Below are positions 11,031-22,802 of a stretch of DNA of 64,000 nucleotides, piece after piece. The translations under genes and the position numbers were made by a program. The notes beneath the pieces were generated by a model. The model saw only the letters and a program-made list of their open reading frames with translations, searched no databases and was not told the DNA's origin. Origin of the DNA: Periplaneta americana (Eukaryota > Arthropoda > Insecta > Blattodea > Blattidae); contig NC_091120.1 of NCBI RefSeq assembly GCF_040183065.1, positions 185,650,127-185,714,126 on the forward strand, read 5' to 3'. Numbering within the stretch: position 1 is the first letter of the stretch; each line of letters begins with the position of its first letter.

Positions 11031-12232
11031 ACTAGCCGTACCCGTGCGCTCCGCTGCACCCGTTAGAAATAAATATAAAGTAATTACATAATTAAAATAG
11101 GACATTTGATCCAGGGAACATTCGTGTTTGATAGAAGGATAAATCGTTTAATATGTTACTTAATTTAAATTGCATCCAAATAATTAAAATGCGATCATTT
11201 TGGTCCAGAGACACTCATTTGGTGCAGTGACAATTCCTTTAACATGTTTCTTAATTTTTATTACATGCAACCATAGTTTAATGAACATTGACATCATTTA
11301 GATTTAATGTGTATATTTTATTTTACTTGTTATAGGTTTCCATTGAATTATGGTAATAACTTAATTTTAACCCTTGTTTTCTACGTATTCAGTAAATGGC
11401 GTTTGGCCCACTATGGTTCTGAACCCTTCAAATAACTTAAATTATATTATATAATATTACATTACATATATTATATTATATTATATTATATTATATTATA
11501 TTATATTATATTATATTATATTATATTATATTATATTATATTATATCAGAAGTTACTGTAATAACATTATAGCTTTATGTTCATCTAGAGAAACTACACT
11601 TTCCAATGGTGAAATAATAATTAATTATACAAATCGGTTAATTTAGCTTCCGATATTACTTCATACAAACACAGAATCATTCTCTGTAGGCTGTCTTTCA
11701 TAGCTTTCGATTGTTGCTGTCCAAGGCCCCTTATAGAAGAAGTCATTTGTTTTTTATTTCATTATACGGCCTTAGATGGCAGTTATTTTAATTTTAAAAC
11801 TCATTTGTCTCATTAAATATCAGTCCTATCAAAATTTTTCAAGAATAAATCTTATCGCAAATTATTTTTAAATAAACTTTTGTCATGTAACATTTTTCAC
11901 AAAAATCAATAATAAGCGATATATTTCGATTTATTTAATTCAGGCCCCCTTATAACCCCCCTTTTAAATAATGTATTTTGAATGCCATATAGCCTAAAAT
12001 CTAAGTTACAACGAACTTAATTTATATTCCAATTTTCATCGAAATCCGTTCATCCATTATCGCGTGAGAAGGTAACAAACATACAGACAGACAGACAGAC
12101 ATACAAACAAAAATTTCAAAAAAGCGATTTTCGGTTTCAGGGTGATTAATTATATATGTTAGGACCAATTATTTTTGGAAAATCGAAAATTACCAGACAA
12201 ATTTCGGCTACAGATTTATTATTAGCATAATA
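11031..12232 (+). repeat. Dispersed element, ACCCGTGCG head and CAGACAGACAGACA tail
   Basis: It starts near CTAGCCGTACCCGTGCGCTC (11033). It ends with CGCGTGAGAAGGTAACAAAC, a CAGACAGACAGACAGACA run (12085) and AAAAAAGCGATTTTCGG. I recall this head and tail from widespread insect interspersed repeats, but the class is uncertain and no coding region is visible. A pentanucleotide microsatellite sits inside. A hAT element lies directly downstream. Confidence 0.6.
11463..11547. repeat. (ATATT)n microsatellite
   Basis: About sixteen near-perfect pentamer units of TATAT/ATATT type. Confidence 0.9.
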
Positions 12233-12240
12233 GTAATAAT

Positions 12241-13226
12241 TAGGGGACGGAAAATTCATCATCTTATTTTTCACATTAGGACGATGCCTATTAATATAGA
12301 AATCCTTTCTAGCTTAATATCAACGTAAAAAAGTAATTTCTTATATTGCATTTTTAACGTTTTTGAACTAATAGGTCATTTTTATATTTTCTCCAGCAGT
12401 TTTTGGTCATTTTTAATAGTTTGAAGAACTTTTAGATCATTTGGAATGCATTTTGATAGGTCTGTTAAATCATTTTCTAACCAAATAGGTCAGTAGTAAT
12501 TACCTACTGAATAAGTGAATAACAGTGAAGTTTGAGTTGTACAGTTTGGAACAGACTCTAAAGTCCATCCCTCATTCCACTGAAGACTTTACTTCACACA
12601 ACGGAAGTAATATAAAATGTTTGACAGCAGCTTAGTTTAAGTGAGGACTTTGACCGCTACTGTTCTTTTGTCGGTACCAGGGTGTCTTTACAATTTATGT
12701 TTGGAAGGGGGAAACTTTCACCATGTCCTGGATAGAACGTTGTGTCCTCAACATGGTTCGGAAGGGATGTATACTGTAGTAGATAGTATTTTTAACACAA
12801 AGACTGCAAGAATGCACGCTGCTCCCACAATTTGTTTTGTCATTCATACTCCCTCATCTGGAAGATGTAGTAACAAAAGTGAAGAGCGGAAGGAAGAGGA
12901 GACGGAGAATGAAGGCACTAACATGGACAATCTCTGATTGAAATACATTGTAAACCCTCCTTAAAATCTATAATTTTCCCTTAAAACCTTCAATTTGTTG
13001 CATGTTCTTTTCCTTTATCTTAGCCAAATTCCAGGAATTTGCCTCCTTACTCCGAGATTTTCAGGGCTGTCATTGAAACAAGGTGACTAATTTTAAGAAG
13101 TGGTGCGAGTACGGTGAATAATATTGAAATGTTATTTTCTTTTAATTTTATGTCATTTTTTATTAGTTTAAGGGCATTTTAATGATCATTTTAATAGATT
13201 TTTAGGTCATCAATATCCGCCCCCTA
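12241..13226. mobile_element. hAT element with exact 8-bp target duplication
   Basis: The ends are TAGGGGACGG (12241) and CCGCCCCCTA (13226). GTAATAAT flanks both sides (12233-12240 and 13227-13234). The 986-bp body holds one plus-strand frame (12641-12937, 98 codons) that I do not recognise as transposase. It is probably a non-autonomous copy. Confidence 0.8.
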
Positions 13227-13234
13227 GTAATAAT

Positions 13235-13590
13235 AGTAGGTTTATACCTTATTTAACGACGTCGTCAACTACACGGGTTATCCAGCTTCCAAATTCAACC
13301 AGAAATGACCAACGAAATCTGTCTGAAGCCCTCTATCGGCAATAGGGTTATTTTGGGTGCCGTAAATCTATGAAACGGAAGCACAGCTCTTTACTTCTCT
13401 TCCAAAGGAAGCCATGCTAAAGTTTTTATCGCCCGTTAAAACCTATCACCAGGGTTTCAACCTCAGATCTAATTGCCAGCAAGGTAATACTCATTTGATA
13501 TACAAAGTGTGTTCCAGAAGACCGTGCATTAACTTCATGGATTTTATAAGAGACAAAAACTAACATTTTTGTCAGACAACTTAAGTCCAC
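13235..13590. other. Fragment with SINE-tail similarity
   Basis: TTATTTAACGACGTCGTCAA at 13248 resembles the reverse complement of the SINE tail at 940-985, so a decayed minus-strand SINE may lie here. Nothing else is recognised. Confidence 0.4.
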
Positions 13591-13591
13591 T

Positions 13592-13690
13592 GCTATGGAG
13601 TAACGGTTAGCATATCTGACCGTGAAACGAGCAGGCTCGGGTTCAAATCCTGATTGGGACAAGTTACTTGGTTCAAGTTTTTCGGAAATA
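13592..13690 (+). mobile_element. tRNA-headed SINE start that founds the satellite
   Basis: GGAGTAACGGTTAGCATATC (A-box-like) followed by GGGTTCAAATCCTGATT (B-box-like) is a tRNA-derived head. It is followed by a SINE-type body, TTACTTGGTTCAAGTTTTTC. The body is then reiterated downstream, while the A-box part is not. Confidence 0.65.
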
Positions 13691-13977
13691 TTCCTTCAAC
13701 CAGTTGAAGCAGAGTTGCTGGGCACCTTTCCGCTATCATAATTACACTTCCCCCTTTTCATCATCATCATCATCATTATCATATCCGTTTCATTCCCGTA
13801 TTTCAGACTTGTGTCCGATGTAGAGACGGCTGTGGACCGTCACAGAAACGAGCAGGCTCGGGTTGAAATCCTGATTGGGACAAGTTACTTGGTTCAAGTT
13901 TTTCGGAAATATTCCTTCAACCAGTTGAAGCAGAGTTGCTGGGCACCTTTCCGCTATCATAATTACACTTCCCCCTT

Positions 13978-14009
<32 letters not shown>

Positions 14010-14167
14010 TATCATATCCGTTTCATTCCCGTATTTCAGACTTGTGTCCGATGTAGAGACGGCTGTGGACCGTCACAGAAACGAGCAGGCTTTCGGAAAT
14101 ATTCCTTCAACCAGATGAAGCAGAGTTGCTGGGCACCTTTCCGCTATCATAATTACACTTCCCCCTT

Positions 14168-14205
<38 letters not shown>

Positions 14206-14811
14206 TATCATATCCGTTTCATTCCCGTATTTCAGACTTGTGTCCGATGTAGAGACGGCTGTGGACCGACACAGAAACGAGCAGGCTCGGGTTCAAATCC
14301 TGATTGGGACAAGTTACTTGGTTCAAGTTTTTCGGAAATATTCCTTCAACCAGTTGAAGCAGAGTTGCTGGGCACCTTTCCGCTATCATAATTACACTTC
14401 CCCCTTTTCATCATCATCATCATTATCATATCCGTTTCATTCCCGTATTTCAGACTTGTGTCCGATGTAGAGACGGCTGTGGACCGTCACAGAAACGAGC
14501 AGGCTCGGGTTCAAATCCTGATTGGGACAAGTTACTTGGTTCAAGTTTTTCGGAAATATTCCTTCAACCAGTTGAAGCAGAGTTGCTGGGCACCTTTCCG
14601 CTATCATAATTACACTTCCCCCTTTTCATCATCATCATCATCATCATCATCATTATCATATCCGTTTCATTCCCGTATTTCAGACTTGTGTCCGATGTAG
14701 AGACGGCTGTGGACCGTCACAGAAACGAGCAGGCTTTCGGAAATATTCCTTCAACCAGATGAAGCAGAGTTGCTGGGCACCTTTCCGCTATCATAATTAC
14801 ACTTCCCCCTT

Positions 14812-14843
<32 letters not shown>

Positions 14844-15044
14844 TATCATATCCGTTTCATTCCCGTATTTCAGACTTGTGTCCGATGTAGAGACGGCTGT
14901 GGACCGACACAGAAACGAGCAGGCTCGGGTTCAAATCCTGATTGGGACAAGTCACTTGATTCAAGTTTTTCGGAAATATTCCTTCAACCAGTTGAAGCAG
15001 AGTTGCTGGGCACCTTTCCGCTATCATAATTACACTTCCCCCTT

Positions 15045-15085
<41 letters not shown>

Positions 15086-15160
15086 TATCATATCCGTTTC
15101 ATTCCCGTATTTCAGACTTGTGTCCGATGTAGAGACGGCTGTGGACCGTCACAGAACTTG
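13640..15160 (+). repeat. SINE-derived tandem satellite with three-unit higher-order repeat
   Basis: The marker GTGTCCGATGTAG starts at 13811, 14044, 14240, 14458, 14688, 14878 and 15120, giving units of 233, 196, 218, 230, 190 and 242 bp. Units 2 and 5 lack about 50 bp covering the B box and read CCAGATGAAG where the others read CCAGTTGAAG. Units 3 and 6 have GACCGACAC where the others have GACCGTCAC. The array is therefore two copies of an A-B-C trimer (647 and 662 bp). Unit length varies mainly through an internal (TCA)n tract. Confidence 0.9.
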
Positions 15161-15368
15161 GACCCCGTGATATGTGGTCTTTAGTTGTTGGTGGTGCTAT
15201 GTAACTTGGACTCTCTCTCTTCAGTTTCTTGTAGCTCGTGAGACCGGAGTAGAGGACAGCGGTAATGCTGTTGGGGAATCTACAGTGCGAGGGATCTTAG
15301 GATATGCATGCCATTTCACTTCGGGTAGTACAATGGACCCACCCAAGAGCTTACATGCGAATTAGAGG

Positions 15369-15720
15369 AGGTGCTCAAAGTGAGCACCATTGAATTCTCA
15401 ACAGATCTCACAGCGACGAACCATTGCCTGTCGGACTCTCTCGAAGATCTCAGGAATAGCACATATTCGAGTCTGCTGTGGCCAAAATGTTGTTTCTTAG
15501 GCCCTTTTCATCATTTATAGAAATGGCGTACACTAACATATCCGTTTGACCCAATAAGAAGTCCAGTCTGGTTAGGTCAGAAGACCTTCATGGCCATGTA
15601 ACAGGTCCACTACGGCCAATCCACCTACTGGAAAGATATTGTCAGGAACGCACGAACATTATGTGTGAAATGTACTAGGTAGCCATCACGCTACAACCAC
15701 ATCGGTCTCTGCAATTCACG
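15369..15720 (-). pseudogene. Mariner/IS630-type transposase C-terminal relic
   Basis: On the minus strand, decayed frames resemble the second catalytic region (DG...HFTHNVRAFL, about 15640-15710), then a WIGR-like segment and LTRLDFLLG (about 15560). Near 15390-15480 there is ESDRQWFVAV leading into a C-terminal EHLL-like end. Several stops and shifts make it inactive. No TIRs were identified. Confidence 0.5.
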
Positions 15721-17534
15721 ATTCAGTTATTTTCATACCAAAATTTTCGTCTTTGAAACAGATTTACAATCATTAATCCAAAACAGACGAAGAGAGAATT
15801 TCAATTATTAGTCGCAATCGAGTGTAAAAATTTTCAGGAAATTCCGCATCGTGTTACAGATATATGGTGTTAAAGCCCGGATTTCTAAGCAAAATGTATA
15901 TTCTTTTCCACACTTCTAAAGGTAAGCAGAAAGGTTATACACGGACATCATTTTATTTTTACTTCAATTTTTATTGTACCTGAGTTTTTTAATGTTCTTC
16001 ACTCCCACCCCTTCTACTAATGAAGTTCAACCGTCCCACACAGATCCAAGACCGCATATACAGTCATAGTAGCCTTACGGTCATAGTAAACAGTACGTTC
16101 CAAAAATATGTTGGCGTTTTCCAGTGACGAAAGAGCTTTCAATATTGAATCATTTTCGCACAGGTACTGTCGTCCATTTGCCTACGTCGTATCCCGGTTT
16201 CCCTCACCTGCTTTTATTCGCCAGCTAGTGGCTGGGCTGTCTTAGCTCTTTTCTGAGAACATTAATTTCTGTTAGGAATTGGACGTCTACGTGATATTAT
16301 ACAACTGTTTAAAACAACTTAAATAAAAGGGCCTCGTTAAGTAATTAACTGTCACGTGATTTCCTCCCTTTCTAAGACCCTACGACATAACCACTTGGAC
16401 GGACAGTAGATAGTATGTCTGAGTAATTTTATCTTTTCGGATCGGGCAGAAGTGAAGATTGAAATTACAGTACGTAAGGTACGTACTCTTTTATAGAGTA
16501 GGTACAGAATTATTTCAACATGAGTTATTAGTACGAAGGACGAAACTGGTAATTGGAATTAGGGACAGTAGTCTATAGTGCGATAATATCCACATTAGAA
16601 CTGAAGCCTGTATCGAAATGGTCACCATTTTCAAAAATGTGTTTAAATATCCATATTATGATTATTTTTCAATTTAACTTTATTCTCTATATTGTACGCT
16701 AATGTGCTGTAGACAGTATAATATACACTGCATAATGAATACGTCCGCATGGACAGCTCAGTTCGTGAGTAAAAACACTCATTGTTAATACTTTACTGTA
16801 TTTTGATTAAACAGAAACCTAATGAAAATGATCAAACTCAAAAGCGCGATATTTCCTAGTTTACGTAAATGGATGAACTACTTTTCTTCCCTCCTATACC
16901 TAGTAAAGTGATTTGATTGTATATTACGCCAGTATCATCGAACTCCAGTCGTGGAAGGGGGTAGACAACGGCGTTGATCCAAAGGTATAGGCAAGTTAAT
17001 ATTAAAAATGTTGGTAAAAATAAAATGATGTCCCTGTACTTCGTAAGACACACCTAGATAAGCAGTTTTAACTATGTTTGTTAGTGCTTATAAATGCTTA
17101 TTTCGCAGTGAGACCAAGTATAAAGATCTATGAAACACTGCACAAACAAATCTTTAACATAACACGTAACGAAAACACATGATCTATTACGTATGTGCCA
17201 ATTAGCGTAAATTCAGTGAATTTTAAATCCTGTAAATAGGCCTATTAAGTGAAAGAAACATGTTTGTAACTAATTTATTACAAGAAAAATAATATTAATA
17301 AACAAACCTTGTACGCATCTACAAAATTAATTATAGGTAATTCTGACGTTTAACAGGCATTCTGAATCTTCAACAAAACTGCAACATTTATGGGATCACA
17401 AAACAGCTGTTTACAATGAACTTGAAAATCAACGGCGTAACTTTATTGATATATGTAGCAGGCGAGACCCAACAATTTGGCTATAATTCTGACATATCAC
17501 AAGCCACAGTAGGACTATAAAAATGTAGTTTATA
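15721..17534. other. Intergenic, nothing recognised
   Basis: No credible gene, element end or tandem repeat seen. Short open frames show no family resemblance. Confidence 0.45.
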
Positions 17535-18402
17535 CAATAGGAGAAGTCGGGGGAATATGGGCACCTTAGTATTATTTCGGGTGCAATATCTCTCGGTTTT
17601 TTGTAATAATTAATTTTACAGCTGGGTTATGTTTCTTAACAATTTAGCTATATTATATAAGAATCCTGACTGCTTAATCCTAACATATGCAAGTAAAACT
17701 GCAAAATGCAAGTTAATGTGTTTTGCCCATATTCCCCCGAGTGTGGGGGTAAAATGGACATTAACGATGTGAATCACAACCAACTGAAAGAAGTGAAAAA
17801 AAAACATTTAAAATACTTCAAAATATAACTGTATTAACTATATTATATATTGTATATGCAATTTGTGATGGTTACTGCGTAAGGCCTTTGGCAGATGATG
17901 TGACTCTTTGGCGATGAATGACGTTTGGAGATTCTAAGACATTTGAATCAGTGGAAGGAATTGTATGAATTGTAGGTTTGTCACCTGATGCTGCAGTGCC
18001 AATGTAAACATAATCAGGAATGACACTCATGTGCAGTGGAAAAGGGCCTGAAGCTCGGAAGGCATTTACAGCCAGACATACATTGACACATCTGTTCCAT
18101 GCTTCTTTGACAAGGAAGCAAACTCGACCTTCGTAAAAGGTCTCCTATGTTGCCTGAAGAAAGCTGTAGCACCACTGTTGTAAGCTTTCTTCAGAGGACC
18201 AAACAGACTTTTATCTGCTGATTGAAGTCAGGCTGTGGCGTGTGGAGGAAGACAAAACATGCATAATCCGTTTTCTACTGCAAAGTTAAGAGTGTCAGGA
18301 CTACAACTATGTGAATCACGTCCATCTACTATCAAAATTGCAGGTGTATGCTTAATGATGTTGAAATAAACAGCGAAGTTCTTGATTATTAAGAAAAATA
18401 TA

Positions 18403-19270
18403 CGAGGTGTGATCATTAAATTCCGAGATTGTGTCTACTGTGGGCGAAGGGATCACGTGATTGACACGCGTGCGCAGAAGTGACACTAGACGACCTTGAA
18501 GAGATATGACACAACGTTTCGAAGCGCTATCTTCATTGAGACCTGTGTTACACAAAGTTTTGTTAGCACGTGCATCCGCGCATTTGCGAAATCACGATGG
18601 ACTCGAAACTGGAGCAGAGAGCCAACGTCAAATTCTTTGGGAAATCGGCAACCGTAACCCATGGAATGTTGAAGCAAGCCTACGGGAACGAAGCAGTGAG
18701 TCAGGCGAGGTGTTTTGAATGACATTCGCGTTTCAGAAATGACAGAACATCGCTGAAGGACGACGAGAGGCCAGGTCGACCACACACGTGCAACACTACC
18801 GAAAATGTCGAAAAAATTTGACAAATTGTGCATAATGATCCTCACGTCCATATTGAATATGAACGACCACAACTCTGGACAAAAAGCAACGACGACACTG
18901 CGCCAGCTCACAGAGCTCACAGATCTCTCGCAACACTCCAGTTTTGCACTCGTAATAAGATAGTCTTCGTTCCTCGCCCCCTTATTCACCAGCTTTGGCC
19001 ACCTGCGACTTTTTGTTTCCGACGATGAAATTCAAGCTAAAGGGTCACCGTTTTGGCATTGTGAAGGAGATCCAACGCGAATCGCAGAAGGTGCTTGACA
19101 GGCTTCAAGAACGCGACTTCCAGGAGGCATTAAAAAAAATGGCAGACACGTTGGGATCAGTGTATAACTGCCCAAATGGACTACCTTGAAGGGGATGGCA
19201 GCCAGGTTTAAATGAGATGATTTTATTTCCACTTATGGGACAGGACTCGGAATTTAATGATCACACCTTG
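18403..19270 (+). mobile_element. Deleted mariner element
   Basis: The inverted ends CGAGGTGTGATCATTAAATT (18403) and GATCACACCTTG (19270) are flanked by TA (18401-18402, 19271-19272). At 868 bp it is shorter than a full mariner of about 1.3 kb. It sits inside the pogo transposase gene. Confidence 0.9.
18597..19195 (+). pseudogene. Mariner transposase with internal deletion and frameshifts
   Basis: It begins MDSKLEQRANVKFFGKSATV, a typical mariner N-terminus, then KQAYGNEAVSQARCFE and DDERPGRP. After IVHNDPHVHIEYE the frame jumps to RPQLWT and a D-T-APAH segment (second catalytic D). This implies loss of the first catalytic region. The C-terminus survives as KFKLKGHRFGIVKEIQRESQ in a shifted frame. 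Confidence 0.85.
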
Positions 19271-19560
19271 TATCTCCGTTAATGTAAGCAGACTGCTTGT
19301 TGAAGTACACCTTACTGACAACAGGCAACTGTTCTTTCAGTCATTATTGTCCTCATTTCTTTTTTAATGATACTTGGAGGAAAGTAGTTCCCTGCTGCAT
19401 TGAAGCCGGCCACAAGGGTAATGGTTTCTCCCTTTTCTTTAGGGTAAATGCAATGCACCAATTTGTGTTCTTTGGGTGCAATGACATCTTTCGCTCTTGT
19501 AATCATTTGTAGGCCATTTTCATCAAGATTGAAGAGTCGTTTTTATGAAATGTTATGTTT

Positions 19561-20382
19561 GCCCATATTCCTCCGAACATTAGCGCCCATATTACCCCGA
19601 CATGTAGGGTTTACTTTCAACAGTTGGCTCTACCGTAAACTATTCACAAAACAACGTCTGACGCAAAGAACGGCAGTTAAAGATGTGTATTCTGTATGTA
19701 TACTATTAGATTTTAACTATTTTCTAAAGTTCATGGACGATCTATTGCATATAACTTATCTAAAATAAGTATTGTGAAATTTTAGTATACTTTGAAGTCA
19801 ATACTCATGTTTAGATGGCTGTTTTAACAATACGAGACAATACTGCACAGCGCGCTTCCCACAGCAACCATTACGATACTCTCACTTTATACTAACCGTT
19901 ATTAGCGAAGAAACATAATTCGTTGCAAGATTTTCGACATGAAAACGTAATATTGCCCATATTCCCCACATGCCCATATTCCCCCGAACATTAGCGCCCA
20001 TATTACCCCGACATGTAGGGTTTACTTTCAACAGTTGGCTCTACCGTAAACTATTCACAAAACAACGTCTGATGCAAAGAACGGCAGTTAAAGATGTGTA
20101 TTCTGTATGTATACTATTAGATTTTAACTATTTTCTAAAGTTCATGTACGATCTATTGCATATAACTTATCTAAAATAAGTATTGTGAAATTTTAGTATA
20201 CTTTGAAGTCAATACTCATGTTTAGATGGCTGTTTTAACAATACGAGACAATACTGCACAGCGCGCTTCCCACAGCAACCATTACGATACTCTCACTTTA
20301 TACTAACCGTTATTAGCGAAGAAACATAATTCGTTGCAAGAGTTTCGACATGAAAACGTAATATTGCCCATATTCCCCACGT
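19561..20382. repeat. 411-bp tandem duplication, two near-identical copies
   Basis: 19561-19971 and 19972-20382 align with only scattered substitutions, for example CCTCCG/CCCCCG and TGGACG/TGTACG. Each copy starts at GCCCATATTC, the terminal motif of the surrounding pogo-like element. This suggests slippage or unequal exchange between subterminal repeats. Confidence 0.9.
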
Positions 20383-20409
20383 GCCCATATTCCCCCGAAT
20401 TCCCCTATT

Positions 20410-21759
20410 TAATATTTAGAATGTAAATTATGAAAATAAAAAACTTTGTCATCATTAACCATAAAAATTGTCAGAGACTGCAATCATTTTTTCATTTTTT
20501 GTCTTGCTTTTATCGCCAATAAGCATTTAGTTTATAACACATAAACAATAAACGAACATAATTTCATCGGAACACACTCGTTATAACATTCATTTAGGCC
20601 TACATTGAAAATCGACATTAACACAAACACGTGCTTTTGTACCGTAGGCCTCCGCTTGACAGTTAATTACAGTGTTGCCGACTCAATGCTCCGGTTTTGT
20701 ATATAGATGGCTCTGTATAATACCTACACATGTAAATTTTCTGAGGATTCTTAAAATTGTTTCTTGTATTGGGTTTCTAAAAATCAAACCGTAGTTTGGA
20801 GTTCAGTTTGAGAAGATTGTAATGGCTGGACTTTAGTAAAAGTTTGAAGCTTATTTTAGCTTATCTTCCACTTGAGTCCAATAATTAATTTCAAAAGTTC
20901 AGAAAATCTGTATTTTGCGTCTACTACAAATCCTTGCAAGAGATAAAAATAATATATATCGGAATCGGTTATTTTATATATCCTTCATTTGTTTCGTTTG
21001 TTTTACGATGCGTCAAAATGAGACATAACATGGAATTTCTGCTCCGGAAATAGGGGCCACCTCTTTATTGATTCCAGTAAGGAAAGTTATAAAACAAGTT
21101 TTGTATAACTCATTTCTGCGTTCAACTTTGCAATAATACTTTTATTGATACCCTTACTCTCGTTTAAGAGTTTGTAGGTCTGAAAATGATATAGCATCTC
21201 TTTGAGTTGGTGTTATATGGTAATTAATTCGTAAATCAAAGAATTACAGAAAGCAAATAGGATTTTATTACACCAATCCGTCTATAAATCTTTTAGTACG
21301 GCCCCCGACACCAAGTCAGTTTCCCCGAATAAATGACGTACAACTTCCCGTTTGAATGTCTGCCTGTGTAAAGAATTTACATTAAATCTAATAGATACGC
21401 TGTTAAGGGAGCCATTTCGTCTCTTTTACGAGCGGACGCATAAAAAATTTTAGTTACCATCAAACTGGAAACCGAACTTTCCCTGAAGTAGATGTAATAA
21501 TCGATTTTCTAGGAATTCCACTAAAAAATTTGAAGTTTTAAGAATAACTGTTTTAAACCTTTCACGGAGTGTTGTGGTCTTACTCTTTTATTGTATTAAA
21601 GATTGTGTTTCTCAAGAAATGTGATTTTGCTTAAGACGTCTAGCGAAGCGTCTCAATAACGAATTAATTAAAAACTGAGTTACTGACAGACAGATGCGAC
21701 GGACTGAATGAATACTCGAATTAATTAAGTTATTTACTCTATATATTTATCTACTGAAA
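20410..21759. other. Intergenic, nothing recognised
   Basis: AT-rich sequence without credible genes or element ends. Confidence 0.45.
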
Positions 21760-22802
21760 ACTGACTCTTTTTCTAAGAGAGTGGTTGACCAAACAACTGA
21801 AAGACTGAGTGACTCACCGATTACTGAGATACTGACTTATCGATTAACTGAATGGGAGACTGACTTACCTATTAACTGCCTGAGAGACTGACTCACTGAT
21901 TAATTGAATGACAGATTTACTCACCTATTAACTGGCTGAGAGACTAATAACTTACTGAGAGAGTGACTCACTGAATAACTGAATGAAAGACTGACCACCG
22001 ATTAACTGATTGAGATACGGACTCGTCGAATGACTCACGTATTAATTTACTGGAATACTGACTCACCGATTAACTAAGAGACTGGCTCACCGATTAACTG
22101 ACTGAGAGACTGACTCGACGAATGACTCACGTATTAATTTACTGGAATACTGACTCACCGATTAACTCACTAAGAGACTGACTCACCGATTAACTGACTG
22201 AGAGACTGACTTGTCGAATGACGGAGACTGACTCGCCGATTAACTCACTAAGAGACTGAATCACCGATTAACTCACTAAGAGACTGACTCATCGATTAAC
22301 TCACTAAGAGACTGACTCACCATTAACTAAGAAACTGACTCACTGATTAACTCACTAAGAGATTGACTCACCAATTATCTTACTGAGAGACTGGCTCATC
22401 TATTAACTGAATGGGGTCCTGACTTAGCTATTAACTGCCTGAGAGACTGACTCGTTGATTAATTGAATGATAGATTTACTCACCTATTAACTGGATGAGA
22501 GACTAATAACTTACTGAGAGACTGACTCACTGAATAACTGAATGAAAGACTGACCGCCGATTAACTGACTGAGACACTGACTAGCCGAATGACGGAGACT
22601 GACTCACGTGTTAATTTACTGGAATACTGACTCACCGATTAACTCACTAAGAGACTGACTCACCGATTAACTCACTAAGAGACTGACTCACCAATTAACT
22701 TACTGAGAGACTAACTCATCTATTAACTGAAAGGGGTACTGACTTACCGATTAACTGCCTGAGGGACTGATTCACCGATTAACTGACTGGCAGATTGACT
22801 CA
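21760..22802. repeat. 28-bp minisatellite built on GACT/ATTAACT units
   Basis: The consensus is TCACCGATTAACTCACTAAG plus AGACTGAC, 28 bp. Units vary by substitution and small indels. A longer block starting ATTAACTGCCTGAGAGACTG is repeated at 21871 and 22430 (about 559 bp apart), and partly again at 22750. The strand is rich in stop codons, so the array is not coding. Confidence 0.85.

Larger units (their letters stand above)
17880..19506 (-). pseudogene. pogo-type (DDE_1) transposase, split by mariner insertion
   Basis: The 5' part on the minus strand (19312-19506) reads HKLVHCIYPKEKGETITLVA then NYFPPSII, as before the second catalytic aspartate of pogo enzymes. The rest lies at 17880-18416 and reads ILIVDGRDSHSCSP (second D) and LCMFCLPPHATA, with the region near the third D already stopped. 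The mariner at 18403-19270 separates them, and the C-terminal part has more frameshifts. The N-terminal DNA-binding region was not found. Confidence 0.75.
17535..20409 (-). mobile_element. pogo-like element, interrupted by a mariner and with a duplicated end
   Basis: The left end after TA (17533-17534) reads CAATAGGAGAAG and then TCGGGGGAATATGGGCAC. The right end mirrors this as GTGCCCATATTCCCCCGA and then ATTCCCCTATT before TA (20410). The CCCATATTCCCC-type motif recurs several times inside. Minus-strand transposase pieces of the pogo DDE type lie at 17880-18400 and 19312-19506, separated by a mariner insertion. Confidence 0.75.

Noticed and set aside
13811..15132. Repeated open frames of about 75-85 codons starting with SDVETAVDRHRNEQ
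   Set aside because: They arise because the satellite unit happens to be open. The Ser run is the translated TCA tract, and no protein family is recognised.
13640..15160. CRISPR-like repeat array
   Set aside because: Units are about 190-240 bp, contiguous, without unique spacers, in eukaryotic SINE-derived DNA.
15369..15388. Perfect palindrome GGTGCTCAAAGTGAGCACC as a regulatory site
   Set aside because: It lies at the decayed C-terminal end of a transposase relic. Nothing supports a binding-site role.
18486..18989. Minus-strand 167-codon frame
   Set aside because: It is the antisense shadow of the mariner transposase on the plus strand.
21760..22802. Repeat protein encoded by the 28-bp minisatellite
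   Set aside because: The units contain TGA and TAA in the relevant frames, and no open frame spans the array.
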